Source: Parus major (lineage: Eukaryota; Chordata; Aves; Passeriformes; Paridae). From it: DNA of 64,000 bases. The number at the start of each line of letters is the position of its first letter. Within the stretch, counting starts at the first letter, position 1. This document shows, piece after piece, positions 1 through 9,659 of the stretch. The notes below the pieces were generated by a model. That model did no database searches. It saw nothing but the letters and a program-made list of their open reading frames with translations, and was not told the DNA's origin. The translations under genes were made by a program, and so were the position numbers. The DNA lies in NCBI RefSeq assembly GCF_001522545.3, contig NC_031782.1, forward strand, positions 16,210,713 to 16,274,712, written 5' to 3'.

Positions 1-199
1 NNNNNNNNNNNNNNNNNNNNNNNNNNNNNNNNNNNNNNNNNNNNNNNNNNNNNNNNNNNNNNNNNNNNNNNNNNNNNNNNNNNNNNNNNNNNNNNNNNNN
101 NNNNNNNNNNNNNNNNNNNNNNNNNNNNNNNNNNNNNNNNNNNNNNNNNNNNNNNNNNNNNNNNNNNNNNNNNNNNNNNNNNNNNNNNNNNNNNNNNNN
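1..199. other. Assembly gap (N run)
   Basis: 199 undetermined bases at the window start. The gap directly abuts a coding tandem repeat, so the missing sequence probably contains more of the PROB1 reading frame. Confidence 0.99.
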
Positions 200-277
200 A
201 ATCCATCCAGTGCATCCTTCGGGAACCCCTTGGTTCCAAATCCATCCAGTGCATCTTTTGGGAACCCCTTGATGAGC
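200..277 (+). repeat. 39-bp in-frame coding tandem repeat in PROB1
   Basis: Two adjacent 39-bp copies (200-238 and 239-277) differ at only a few positions and encode NPSSASFGNPL plus two residues twice. The array runs directly into the assembly gap, so its true copy number is unknown. Confidence 0.85.
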
Positions 278-1069
278 AACCCAGTCCCCATTTCACTTGG
301 GCGTCCATCAGCCTCCCACATGGCCGGCTCTTTCTTTGGATCCCCTTTTGTCCCCAGCCCGGCCAGCGCTCCGCTGGGATCTGGTGCCTATCCCCTTCCT
401 GCTGGGGAAGTGCCCTGGAGCAAGCCCAGCCCTGAGCCCCCCCTGCCCCGACCCCTCGAGGGCCCGGCTGCTGTGGAGCCCCCGGGCCAGCCCCACCTGG
501 AGGATGCTCCTCATTTCCTCAGGGGCACCGACGGCCCCTCTCCGAGCGGGAGGAGCAGGCAAAGCCCCCCCAAGCCCTTCCCCGCGCCCCTGCCCGCGCA
601 GCGGAGGATGCTCGTGGATCCCAGCAGCGGGAAGTGCTACTACATGGAGCCGCCGCGGCAGCCCCAGATGAAAACGCTCTACGACCCCGAGACCGGGCAG
701 TACCTGGAGGTGCTGGTCCCACCGGTGGCATCACACACCGGGCTCTACCCGGCACCTTTCAACCCCCTGCTCGTGGCCCCGGGGGCCTATGGCCCACCCT
801 ACGCCCCCTACGGCGGCTTCCCGGGGCTCCCGGCACCGCCGCCCTCCGCCCCCTCGCCTCCGCGCCCCTCGCTGCCGGCTGCCGACAACCCCGGGACCCC
901 CGGCTCTGCTCCCAAGGCCGAGGGGCCGTCCCCTGCCGGGGGTCCCGACTGCGGCTACCTGGAGAGCCTGTACTACATCCCCACGGGGATGCGGGCCAGC
1001 CCCGGCCCCGAGCAGCCCCCGGCCCGCGGCAGCCCCGCCGCGCCCGAGGGCTCGCTGCTCCGCCTGTGA
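200..1069 (+). CDS. PROB1: Proline-rich basic protein 1, C-terminal 289 residues (5' truncated by gap)
   Basis: The frame is open from the first base after the gap to a TGA at 1067-1069, so the true start lies in or before the gap; no start codon is claimed here. The product is rich in Pro, Gly, Ser and Ala. It carries a DUF4585-like core near 600-720: MLVDPSSGKCYYMEPP followed by LYDPETGQYLEVLVPP, two related DP-x-[ST]-G-[KQ] units typical of the PROB1/CEFIP-type C-terminus. The tail includes GYLESLYYIPTGM. Family function is poorly defined; the basic, low-complexity composition suggests a disordered scaffold, which is inference. Identity is supported by the neighbours MZB1 and SLC23A1, the same order as in mammals. 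The segment shows no intron, as expected for this large single-coding-exon gene. Confidence 0.85.
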   Translation, partial: NPSSASFGNPLVPNPSSASFGNPLMSNPVPISLGRPSASHMAGSFFGSPFVPSPASAPLGSGAYPLPAGEVPWSKPSPEPPLPRPLEGPAAVEPPGQPHLEDAPHFLRGTDGPSPSGRSRQSPPKPFPAPLPAQRRMLVDPSSGKCYYMEPPRQPQMKTLYDPETGQYLEVLVPPVASHTGLYPAPFNPLLVAPGAYGPPYAPYGGFPGLPAPPPSAPSPPRPSLPAADNPGTPGSAPKAEGPSPAGGPDCGYLESLYYIPTGMRASPGPEQPPARGSPAAPEGSLLRL

Positions 1070-1432
1070 CGGGATGGACCCGCGGGGATGTCCCTTCCCT
1101 CAGCCCGGAGTCAGCATCACCGCTGGGGCAGGAGAGCCCCCTACCCACGGCTGAGCCTACAAAGCACCGAGGGGCAGCGGGCACCGCCTGGACTTCACTG
1201 GCTTCTCGTGGAAACGGGGACAAAAAGGTTATTTTCGTCTGTGAGCACCTGGCAGCCCCAGGGGGACATGGAGGTGGGCCCCGGGCAGCAAGGGGACCAC
1301 ACAGGTCCTGCTTGCCCCAGTCCTGCCAGTCCCATCCCTGGACGAGCCGGGCTGGTTCACACAGGGGGGTGATGGCCTGGCCACCCCCAGCCCCCCCCAG
1401 CCACGGCTGCAGCACAGACACCCCAAAAGAGT

Positions 1433-1438
1433 AATAAA
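1433..1438 (+). terminator. PROB1: Polyadenylation signal of PROB1
   Basis: AATAAA lies about 365 bases after the PROB1 stop and is followed by a T/G-rich stretch (about 1455-1485), as expected for a cleavage site. The PROB1 3' UTR is therefore about 1070-1455. Confidence 0.7.
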
Positions 1439-1584
1439 AATGTTGAAATAGCTTTAAATCTGTTTATTCATTCTGTGCGTTCTGTCAAGGGAGGCGAGGG
1501 GCTGAGGCACTTGGAACTTTCTGTCTGTCTTGGAGTGTCAGCCATAGAAATCCCAGTCCCTGGGAGCAGGAGGGGACTCTGCAG

Positions 1585-1710
1585 TGAGCCCTAAACCCCA
1601 AAAAACAGCCCTGAGCCCCAAACCTCAATCCTTAACCCCAAATCACAGCTCTAAACCCCAAATCCCAGCTCTAAACCCCAAATCCCAGCCCTGAGCCCCA
1701 AACCCCTGCC
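1585..1710. repeat. 20-bp minisatellite between PROB1 and MZB1
   Basis: About six degenerate copies of CTAAACCCCAAATCCCAGCT, alternating with a CTGAGCCCC variant. It resembles a telomere motif superficially but has a 20-bp period. No other feature is seen in the 1456-1914 interval. Confidence 0.8.
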
Positions 1711-1916
1711 CAGCCCCAGCCCCGGTAGGTCCACACCATCCCAGGAAGGATTTAGGTTGAGGAGCAGCGTTCAGGCACTACAGGACTGAGTAACAGCAAA
1801 AACGTCCCGGAGAGAGGACACTCGGTCGGGGACACCCCATGCACACCCCCCCTTCCTGTCGCAACGCCCGGGTCGGATGCAGGTGTGCCCTGGCCGCGCC
1901 TCAGCGCCGCTCGCCA

Positions 1917-1972
1917 ACCCCGGGGGTTTATTAGCCCGCCCCGGGGGTTTATTAGTCCGCCCCGGGGGGTTA
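1917..1972. repeat. 22-bp GC-rich direct repeat upstream of MZB1
   Basis: Two near-perfect copies of CCCCGGGGGTTTATTAG plus a spacer, and a partial third copy, end about 45 bases before the MZB1 start codon. They occupy the core-promoter position, so the T-rich GGTTTATTAG segments may be within the MZB1 promoter or 5' UTR. Confidence 0.7.
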
Positions 1973-2016
1973 CAGCCACCCCACGCCTCCGCCCCGCACT
2001 TGGGGAGCGCGGCAGG

Positions 2017-3230
2017 ATGCGGGCGGCGCTGGCAGTGTGGCTGGTGCTGAGCCTGAGCCTGCTGGGGGGAACAGGGGCCGAGAACATGTGCGGGGACCCC
2101 CCCGCCGCCCCCTCCCACTCTATCGCCGCTCCCCAGCTCAGCCCCGAGGAGCGGCTCTCGCCCCACATGCCCGAATCGCTTCTGTGTGACTCCTGCCACG
2201 CCATCGCCTTCCAGGTGGGGACACGGAGCCCCGAAAGCGGCAGTGAGAGCCCTTGAGGGGAGGCTCCAGCTTGGGGAGATGCCGCTGCTCCTCTGGGGCA
2301 CGCCACTGATGGATATTCCGCATGGGCACCTTAAAAAAGCCTTTTGGGGCTCCTCATGGACCCTCTCAACCATGCAGAGGTGCTTCAGCACAGAAGGGGG
2401 TGCGGACCCCAGCCCCCCTAGAGAGCAGGGTCCTGGACAGGCTGCCACCCTCACTGCCCGGATTTTGCCTTTTTTCACCCCAGATTGAAGAGCAGCTGAG
2501 CAAGGCAGAAGGAAAGGTGGGTAAGAAGGCTTTGAAGGAGTCGGACTATATAGAGGTGCTGGAGAGGAGCTGCTCACAGGACTGGGAGAGGTGAGCGGGG
2601 TGTCCCTGGGATCAGGGTGTCCTTGGTGTAAGGATGTTCCTGGGATGGGGGTGTCTCCCTGGGATGGGGGGGTGTCCCTGGGATCGGGGTGTCCTTGGGG
2701 TGAGGATGTTCCTGGGATCGGGGTCTCCCTGGGATCGGGATGTCCCCTGGTACAGATGAGTCCCCAGGGCTCAGAATGTCCCCAAGAACGGCGATGCCGC
2801 AAGGATCAGAGTGCCCGGGGGTCTCCCTAGGGATAGGGGTGTCCCCAGCCACCATTTTCCCTCCAACCCCATTCTCCCGCAGTTACGGGGTGCTGGAGCT
2901 GGACGGGGAGAAGCGGCTGGCGGGGCCGGGGCTGTCGAGGCAGCAGCCCCTGAGCGTGCTGGTGTCGGGGGGACCTTGGCCGAGCAGGTGAGTGGGGTTT
3001 GGGGGTGCTGCGGGGATGTCCCCTCGCCGCCAGGTGACCGCGGTGGCTCTCGCAGGCTCTCCAAGCTGTGTCACGGCTACGTGGGCGAGCAGGGAGAGGC
3101 GGAAATCTACAGCGCTCACCGGCGGGGCCCGGCCGCGCTGCGACAGCTGCTGTGCCACGGGGACAAGGGACCCTGTGCCGGCCGCAAGCACCGCCCGGAC
3201 CCTCCCAAGGCGCTGCAGAACGAGCTGTAG
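2017..3230 (+). CDS. MZB1: Marginal zone B and B1 cell-specific protein (pERp1), 194 aa, four exons
   Basis: Exons are 2017-2214, 2484-2590, 2883-2987 and 3056-3230, totalling 585 bases with every junction in frame and GT-AG. MZB1 is an ER-resident saposin-like co-chaperone of plasma and marginal-zone B cells that supports immunoglobulin folding and ER calcium handling. The ATG begins a clear signal peptide (residues 1 to about 24, with a Leu/Val core). The mature part keeps the family cysteines: LLCDSCHAIAFQ, ERSCSQDWESYGV, SKLCHGYVGE, QLLCHGDKGPCAG. GPGLS and GGPWPSRLSK match mammalian MZB1 closely, and the length is close to human (189 aa). The C-terminus is QNEL rather than REEL, so KDEL-type retention may be altered. 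Introns are 269, 292 and 68 bp. SLC23A1 starts only 418 bases after the stop. Confidence 0.96.
2594..2840. repeat. GC-rich minisatellite in MZB1 intron 2
   Basis: Degenerate copies of a roughly 20-26 bp unit with the core CTGGGATCGGGGTGTCC fill nearly the whole intron between exons 2 and 3. It leaves the splice sites intact. Confidence 0.8.
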
Positions 3231-3460
3231 CCCGGCGAGGTTAATGCTTAATGCCCCGGTGACCTTCGGAGCCGACTTCGTCCCCAGCGGGAGCCGACAC
3301 GTGTCGGGAGGTGGGCGCCTCGCCGCTGTCGCCTGTCACCGATGTCGCCGCTGTCGCTCGACGCCCGGCCCGGCCGTGCCGGCAGCAGCGCGGACTCCGG
3401 GAGGGCTGGGAATTACTGTGTAACCCACGGGCTGTAATGTTTCACCACGGAGCAGCCCCG

Positions 3461-3466
3461 ATTAAA
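3461..3466 (+). terminator. MZB1: Probable polyadenylation signal of MZB1
   Basis: ATTAAA, the common variant signal, lies 230 bases after the MZB1 stop. It overlaps the region immediately upstream of the SLC23A1 promoter, so the two genes are less than about 150 bp apart. Confidence 0.5.
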
Positions 3467-3468
3467 GC

Positions 3469-3640
3469 GGTTAATGGCTGATCCGTGGCGGGGCTGCGCT
3501 CGCCGGTTTCACAACCCGCAGCCAATGGCCGCCGGCCCGCCCGCCGCCCCTGCCTCCGCCACCGCCCGGCCGGGGACTAAAGTCCTTCCCACGGCCATAA
3601 AACCCCCCCGAGCAGCGACATCGCCGCCGGGGACGCGTCG
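3469..3640 (+). promoter_or_regulatory. SLC23A1: Core promoter of SLC23A1
   Basis: A CCAAT box (3522-3526) lies about 70 bases before a TATA-like CATAAAA (3596-3602), which is about 50 bases before the start codon. A GGTTAAT half site (3469-3475) resembles an HNF1 site; HNF1 dependence has been reported for the mammalian SVCT1 promoter. Element spacing is typical of a focused promoter. The HNF1 assignment is inference from a half site. Confidence 0.55.
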
Positions 3641-3647
3641 CCGCAGG

Positions 3648-6600
3648 ATGGGGACCCGCTCGGGAGACCTGGCTCAGCCCCAGGTGAATGCAGGCGCCGT
3701 CCCCGTCCCCGTCCCTTCCCCGGTGTCGTCCCAGGGCGGTGGGGAGGGAGGCGGTGGCCAGGGACGCTGACCCCAGCTCAGGGTCAGGATACTCTGATGG
3801 GGCTGGCAAAGGCCAGGGTGAGCCTGGGGACCGCGCTGAATCCCGGGATCAAGGGGACACGCTGGAATGTTGCGACTGGGGCTGGCTGTGCCACCCTTCC
3901 CATCACCTGCAGGAGGGATCCCCCTCCACACCTTCCAGGAACAAAATACCACGTAGGGATCCGGGTTTGGGAGCCCGGACCCCTCTTGGGGGTCAGAGCG
4001 GGCACCGGGTGGCAGTGACGGGGAACGTGCTGGGCCACGGCCCGGTGTCACCCGCGTCCCGCAGAGCCCAGCCCCGCTCCCGTGGGACACCGGGTCCGCA
4101 CTGACCCCGCTCCCCCTGGTCCCCACTGCCAGAACGGGAGCTTGGCTCGGGCCCCCGCGGGCTCCCCGCACAGCCCTGGGAAGGAGCTGCCTGCGGCGGG
4201 CAGGGTGAGTACCGGAGCACCCCGCGGGCAGCGCCACACCCCAAACCCACCTGCGGATGGAGACCGGCCAGCCGCGACCCCTCCCGTCCCTGCGGCCACA
4301 GGGGCTCCCATGGGGCAGCCCCAGGGTGAGACGGGCTGAGCTGTGCCCCCACAGCAGGACCCCGGGGCGGGCACCAGGCCCCCCCGGCCGGAGATGGACA
4401 TGCTCTACCGGATCGAGGACGTGCCCCCCTGGTACCTCTGCATCCTGCTCGGCTTCCAGGTACAGCCTGGGAAGTGGCAGACCCCAAATTCCCTCTCCCC
4501 GCGGTGTGGGACTCCCCGCAGCCCAGCTGAGCCCCCCCCTCGCCCCCCAGCACTACCTGACCTGCTTCAGCGGCACCATCGCCGTCCCCTTCCTGCTGGC
4601 CGAGAGCCTGTGCGTGGGCAAGGACCAGCTCACCGTCAGCTACCTCATCGGCACCATCTTCACCTGCGTGGGCATCACCACCCTCATCCAGACCACCGTG
4701 GGCATCAGGTAGAGCCGCGGCCCCGGCGGGCGCCCCTGCCCAGCCCCGGGCCCGGGCGCAGGCATCCCTCTGTCCCCCCAGGCTGCCCCTCTTCCAGGCG
4801 AGCGCGCTGGCCTTCCTTGTCCCCGCCAAGTCCATCCTGGCCCTGGAGAAGTGGCGATGCCCACCCGAAGGTGAGGGCAGGGGGATGCAGGGGGTGTCCG
4901 GCTGCTCCCCGCCCCCCGGGACCGCCTCACCGCCCTTCATCCCCAGAGCAGATCTACGGCAACTGGTCCCTGCCGCTCAACACATCGCACATCTGGCAGC
5001 CCCGCATGCGAGAGGTACCGGCTGCCTCCCTCCTGCGGCCGCCCCGCGGCACCGGAGCCCCCGGCAGGCTGCTGACGCCCTCTCCCGCACCCCTCCGTGC
5101 CCTGCAGATCCAGGGAGCCATCATCGTGTCCAGCCTGGTGGAAGTGGTCATCGGGCTGCTGGGGCTCCCCGGGGCACTGCTCAGCTACATCGGGCCACTG
5201 ACCGTCACCCCCACCGTGTCCCTCATCGGACTCTCCGTTTTCCAGGCTGCTGGTGACCGGGCTGGCTCCCACTGGGGCATCTCTGTGCTGTATGGCATGG
5301 GGACACGGGCGGCAGGGGGGCAGGGTTGTCCGGCACGGTGCCAGGAGGATGTCAGGGGCACGCGGGATCCCGTCTGTCTTTCCCCCCAGAACCATCTTCC
5401 TGATCGTCCTGTTTGCCCAGTACCTGCGGCAGGTCTCCATCTGCCTGCCCGGCTACCGCCGGGGCCACGGCTTTGTCCTGCTCCGCATCCAGATCTTCAA
5501 GATGTTCCCGGTAAGGACTGGCTGAGAGCATCCTGGGGCGGCCCCAAATCGCCCCCTTTAGCCACACACGGGCTCGGGAGCGGTGCGGGAGGGACCCGGT
5601 GTGTGCCCCGCAGATCATCCTGGCCATCATGCTGGTGTGGCTGATCTGCTACGTGCTGACCATCACCGGAGTGTTCCCCAGCCGGCCCGAGGAGTACGGG
5701 TACAAGGCCAGGACGGACGCCCGCGGGGAGATCCTGTCCGTGGCCCCCTGGTTCCGTGTCCCCTACCCCTGTGAGTGTCCCCCGGTAAATCCCCGATACC
5801 CCTTTGCCCTGGGGGATGTGGGGACCTGGCGCAGCACCACCGGCGCTGGAGAGCACCCGGGGGCGGCCCCAAGCGGCACCGGTGAGCAGCACCGGGGTGG
5901 GGAGGTCCTGGGGTGTCCCCAGCCCTGACCCGCTCTGCCCCCGGGCAGGCCAGTGGGGGCTGCCCACGGTGACCTCAGCAGCCGTGCTGGGCATGTTCAG
6001 CGCCACGCTGGCGGGCATCATCGAGTCCATCGGGGACTACTACTCCTGTGCCCGGCTGGCAGGAGCGCCCCCGCCCCCTGTGCACGCCATTAACAGGTAC
6101 AGCCGGCTCTTCCCCCCTCCACGGCCCCTCGCTCGCCCCGCGGCATCCCTGGAGACCGGTCAGGGATGCTGCAGGACAGCGGGATGGGCACCAGCCCCAC
6201 CGTGTTGCTCCCCAGGGGCATTTTCACCGAGGGCATCTCCTGCATCATCGCGGGGCTCTTGGGAACCGGCAACGGCTCCACGTCCTCCAGCCCCAACATC
6301 GGCGTCCTGGGCATCACCAAGGTACCGCGGCCGGGGAGGGGTCCCGGCTGGGCCGGGGGGCTCGGCCGCTGTCAGCTGCCGCCGGTGTCTCGCTGCAGGT
6401 GGGGAGCAGGAGGGTGATCCAGTACGGAGCCGGGATCATGCTCCTGCTGGGAACCGTCGGCAAATTCACGGCGCTCTTCGCCTCCCTGCCCGACCCCGTG
6501 CTCGGCGGGATGTTCTGCACCTTGTTCGGTAACTTTCTGCCCCAAACCCAGCCCTGGGCCCCGTCCCCGCAGCTTCGGGGGCTGGGGAGCCCAAGGGTGC

Positions 6601-7422
6601 AGGGAGGGTTTGGGGGGGGACGGGGGCTCCTCGCACCCTCCCCGCGGCTGGGGCAGCTCCCGATGCCCGGCCCAGCTCGGGCACCTCCGCCTGCATCGCC
6701 GCGTCTCTGCCGGCAGGAATGATCACGGCCGTCGGCCTCTCCAACCTGCAGTTCGTCGACATGAACTCCTCCCGAAACCTCTTCGTGCTGGGTTTTGCCA
6801 TGTTTTTCGGGCTGACGCTGCCAAACTACCTGGATTCCCACCCCGGGGCCATTAACACAGGTACCGCCCGCCACGAAAAGCCGCAATTTTGGGAGTTTGG
6901 GGAGAGAGGAGGGTAAATCCTCCTTCCCGGGGGAGCAGCGGGGAAATCCGGCTCCTCACAGCATCCCCGGCTCCGTCCCACGCCCTCGCAGGTGTTGCCG
7001 AGCTGGACCAGATCCTGACGGTGCTGCTGACCACGGAGATGTTCGTCGGGGGAACCATCGCCTTCGTCCTGGACAACACCATCCCCGGTGAGCGCAGCGC
7101 ACGGGCCGGGGCAGATCCCGGGGATTCGGAGCTGCCAGCGGGGGTGGCAGGGCCGGGGGTGACACCGGACATCCCCGCAGGGACGCAGGAGGAGCGAGGG
7201 CTGGTGCAGTGGAAGGCAGGAGCGCACTCGGACAGCACGAGCAGCGCCAGCCTGAGGAGCTACGACTTCCCCTTGGGCATGGGCGCGGTGCGGAGGAGCC
7301 GCTGGCTGAGGAACGTGCCCATCTGCCCGCTGTTCACCGGCTTCAGGGCCCGGGCCAGGGGCACGGCGGCCGCAGAGGGCCCGGACGGCACGGACGGGGG
7401 CTCGGTGTGCACCAAGGTCTGA
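3648..7422 (+). CDS. SLC23A1: Sodium-dependent vitamin C transporter 1 (SVCT1), 617 aa, 15 exons
   Basis: Exons: 3648-3683, 4133-4204, 4355-4459, 4551-4708, 4782-4870, 4947-5014, 5108-5289, 5390-5510, 5614-5770, 5949-6096, 6216-6321, 6399-6528, 6717-6860, 6992-7087, 7181-7422; 1854 bases, all in frame. The protein is a nucleobase-ascorbate (NCS2/NAT) family symporter importing ascorbate with sodium at the apical membrane of kidney and gut epithelia. Diagnostic segments are [17 protein letters not shown] in the first membrane helix, the [14 protein letters not shown] half helix, the NAT signature [11 protein letters not shown], and the C-terminus SVCTKV identical to mammals. NWS and NTS sequons lie in the exofacial loop of exon 6. 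The N-terminal 47 or so residues are poorly conserved; the first two exons rest on frame, splice sites and promoter position only. The exon 7 donor (CT then GTATGG) is weak but required by homology. Human length is 598 aa. Confidence 0.97.
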
Positions 7423-7847
7423 GCCAGGGGAGGGTCCCGGGAGGTCCCGTCCCAGCGCCGGAGGAGCCGAGCCGAGCTCCAGGGGCGCTGCCGGGGGTCG
7501 CCCACCAAGGCCAAAGCCGAGGCTGCTGGAGCTCGGCTCGAACGCGGGGCTAGGGAAACACAACGCTGCTCTTGGGGGACACCCCGAGCCCCGGGGTACA
7601 GCCTGGGGACCGCCACCCCGTGCCGCGCTCCACCCGCAGCTTTAGCGGGCTGAGACTCATCCAGCGCTTGCAGAAGCCCGGCAGCCACATCGGAGCCAGC
7701 CGGAGCCCCGGGGCCACCAACTCCCACCCGGGGCCACGGATTTTCACCCTGTGCCCTCGGCTCTGGCACGGTGACCCAGCGGCTGGCACGGGCTCTGCGT
7801 GGGGCAGTGTCCAGACCAGCGTTAGGACGCTAAATTTAAGATGATAC

Positions 7848-7853
7848 ATTAAA
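7848..7853 (+). terminator. SLC23A1: Probable polyadenylation signal of SLC23A1
   Basis: ATTAAA lies about 430 bases after the SLC23A1 stop in a short AT-rich patch, the first such signal downstream. The 3' UTR is then about 7423-7875. Confidence 0.5.
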
Positions 7854-7875
7854 AGTGATAAAATATTCAAGTGCA

Positions 7876-9424
7876 CGTACCCCGCCAGAGCCTCTGCTGC
7901 CTCCTGCACCGTTCCCTCGTCCTTGGAGGACTTTGCTGGTGCAAAGGCACCAGCACCTTTGACCGTACTCCTCCTGGGCTGCCAGGCACGGAGACACGCT
8001 GGATTTCTTCCAGGTGCTGCCTGGACCCGGTGCTGTGGGAGAGGCAGCTCAGCACAAGCCCTCGGCAAACCCTTCCTGCTGCGGGAGCTCTGGAGCTCCG
8101 GCTCGGTCCCGGCCGTGCTGGTGACCCTGCCCCGTGCTCAGCTGCAGGCACAGAGGTGGCTGAACCCCAAGGCAGCGGGGGCAGGCCGGTCCTGGGCCTG
8201 GATTTAGCACCAAAGTTGAGCTGAGGAAACATTGCACAAGCCTGTCACAGCCCGGGGTGGCACCGTCACACGCTCGCTCCCCAGCCCCAGCAGGGAGAGA
8301 AGTGAGAAAATCAGTTCAAAGTGAAGAGGAGAGAAAAAAACCCCACCCTAACTTAAAATAAACCCCAAGGGCTGCAAATACCACCACTCCCCACTTCCCA
8401 CGAGCACCAGCCAGGCTCTGAGCCCCCTCTGTGGCTGCTGTCCTGGTGTCACAGTGTGTGACACCTCTCTGGCCAAGCAGGTCCCATTTCCCTGTCCCCC
8501 AGCCCACCCTGGCTGGAGCAGGACTGAGGATCCTGGGGACAGCTCCGGTGCTGCTCAGTGCCACCAGCTCTGCTGCGGGGCAGCTCCTCCCCAGTGAACA
8601 TCCCAGTGCTCTGGGAGACCACAGAGGGATAAAGCCAGAGCAAGGAGAGCAGCTGTGGCCAGGCTGGTGCTCCACACACTGGATCCTGCACTCAGCTGCC
8701 ACCACCCCGAGGTGATGGTGGCCAGGCCAAAGCTCATGGACAAACTGCAGCCACGCAGGGCTCGCTGGTGGAACTCCCACTGCAGATAGAAACCGGCTGT
8801 GTGTCACTTGTCCAGGTCACTGGAAGTCCTGGAGGAGTTTTGCCAGTGCGGGAAGGGAAGGTGCGGGAAGGTGCGGGAAGGTGCGGGAAGGGAAAGGAAG
8901 GGAAAGGAAGGGAAGGGAAGGTGCGGGAAGGGAAGGGAAGGGGTGCCCAGCTCGGAGCTGGGGTAGCCCCATTATCATTCTGCAGAGCAGCAGCAGCAGG
9001 GGCTGGTGCAGCTGAGCTCCCCTGGAGGGAGAGGCTCCTCCTGGGGCTCTGGGCTGGTCCAGCAAGGCCCTTCTGCTGCAGGGAACCCCTGCGGGAAGAC
9101 CCTGCCTTACCCTGCCCATCCTGCAGAGCTGCAGCTCCGGTTTAATCCCAGCTTAAAAAGGCGATCCTAACAGCAGAGCCAGGCTGTCCTGAGCAGGGCC
9201 TGGCCTCGATCCTTGCGGGTCAGAGCTGGGGTGTTCCATGAAGCAGGAGTGGATGGGGCTGGGGAAGCTGTTGCAGCCAGGACTCGACTCCAGCTCTGGG
9301 AGCACCAGGAGCAGCTTCTGAGCACCCTCAGCTGCTCCCAGGGCTGCCAGCAGGACCAGGCTGGGAACAGGCACAGGGAAAAGGATGTGAGAGCACAGAG
9401 TGGGAGGAGAGGAATAAATTCCCA
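7876..9424. other. Convergent intergenic region between SLC23A1 and PAIP2
   Basis: GC-rich, with no credible exon or RNA gene on either strand. It holds a purine microsatellite and ends at a CR1 fragment. Open frames here are short and lack homology that I recognise. Confidence 0.6.
8846..8943. repeat. Purine-rich microsatellite, GGGAAGGTGC and GGGAA units
   Basis: Almost one hundred bases of GTGCGGGAAG repeats grading into GGGAAAGGAA repeats on the + strand. The purine/pyrimidine strand asymmetry could allow triplex or G-rich secondary structure. Confidence 0.85.
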
Positions 9425-9548
9425 CCCCTGGAAGCATCTGAAGCCAGGCTGGACAGCGCTTGGAGCAGCCTGGGACAGGAAGATGCCCCTGCCCATGGCA
9501 CTGGATCTCTGAGGTCTCTTCCAAGCCAGAGCAGTCTGTGATTCCATG
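9425..9548 (+). mobile_element. CR1 LINE 3' fragment
   Basis: Matches the conserved avian CR1 3' end in order: GCCAGGCTGGACAG, TTGGAGCAGCCTGGGACAG, CCCTGCCCATGGCA, then GGTCTCTTCCAAGCC and the terminal TGTGATTCCATGA. It is a 5'-truncated, decayed copy beyond the PAIP2 3' end, pointing the other way. Confidence 0.85.
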
Positions 9549-9659
9549 AAGAGTCCAGCTTCAGCCAGGACCCAGGCCATGGGGTTCCAAGGGCCAGCCC
9601 TGTCCTCCTCATGCTGCCAAGCCAGTTCCCCTGCCAGATGCCCAGTTATGAGACAGCCA

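Noticed and set aside
230..1069. TTG at 230 as the PROB1 start
   Set aside because: The frame is already open at base 200 and encodes a copy of the same repeat upstream, so the real start is in or before the gap.
1591..1700. Interstitial telomere-like CTAAACCCC repeats
   Set aside because: The period is 20 bases and the unit is not the vertebrate TTAGGG hexamer.
1771..2802. Open minus-strand frame of 343 residues opposite MZB1
   Set aside because: It runs through the MZB1 intron 2 minisatellite and antisense to conserved MZB1 exons; the repetitive peptide reflects the minisatellite.
4343..5644. Single open frame of 433 residues across several SLC23A1 exons
   Set aside because: It reads through introns and is in the wrong frame for most exons; the spliced SLC23A1 model explains all conserved residues.
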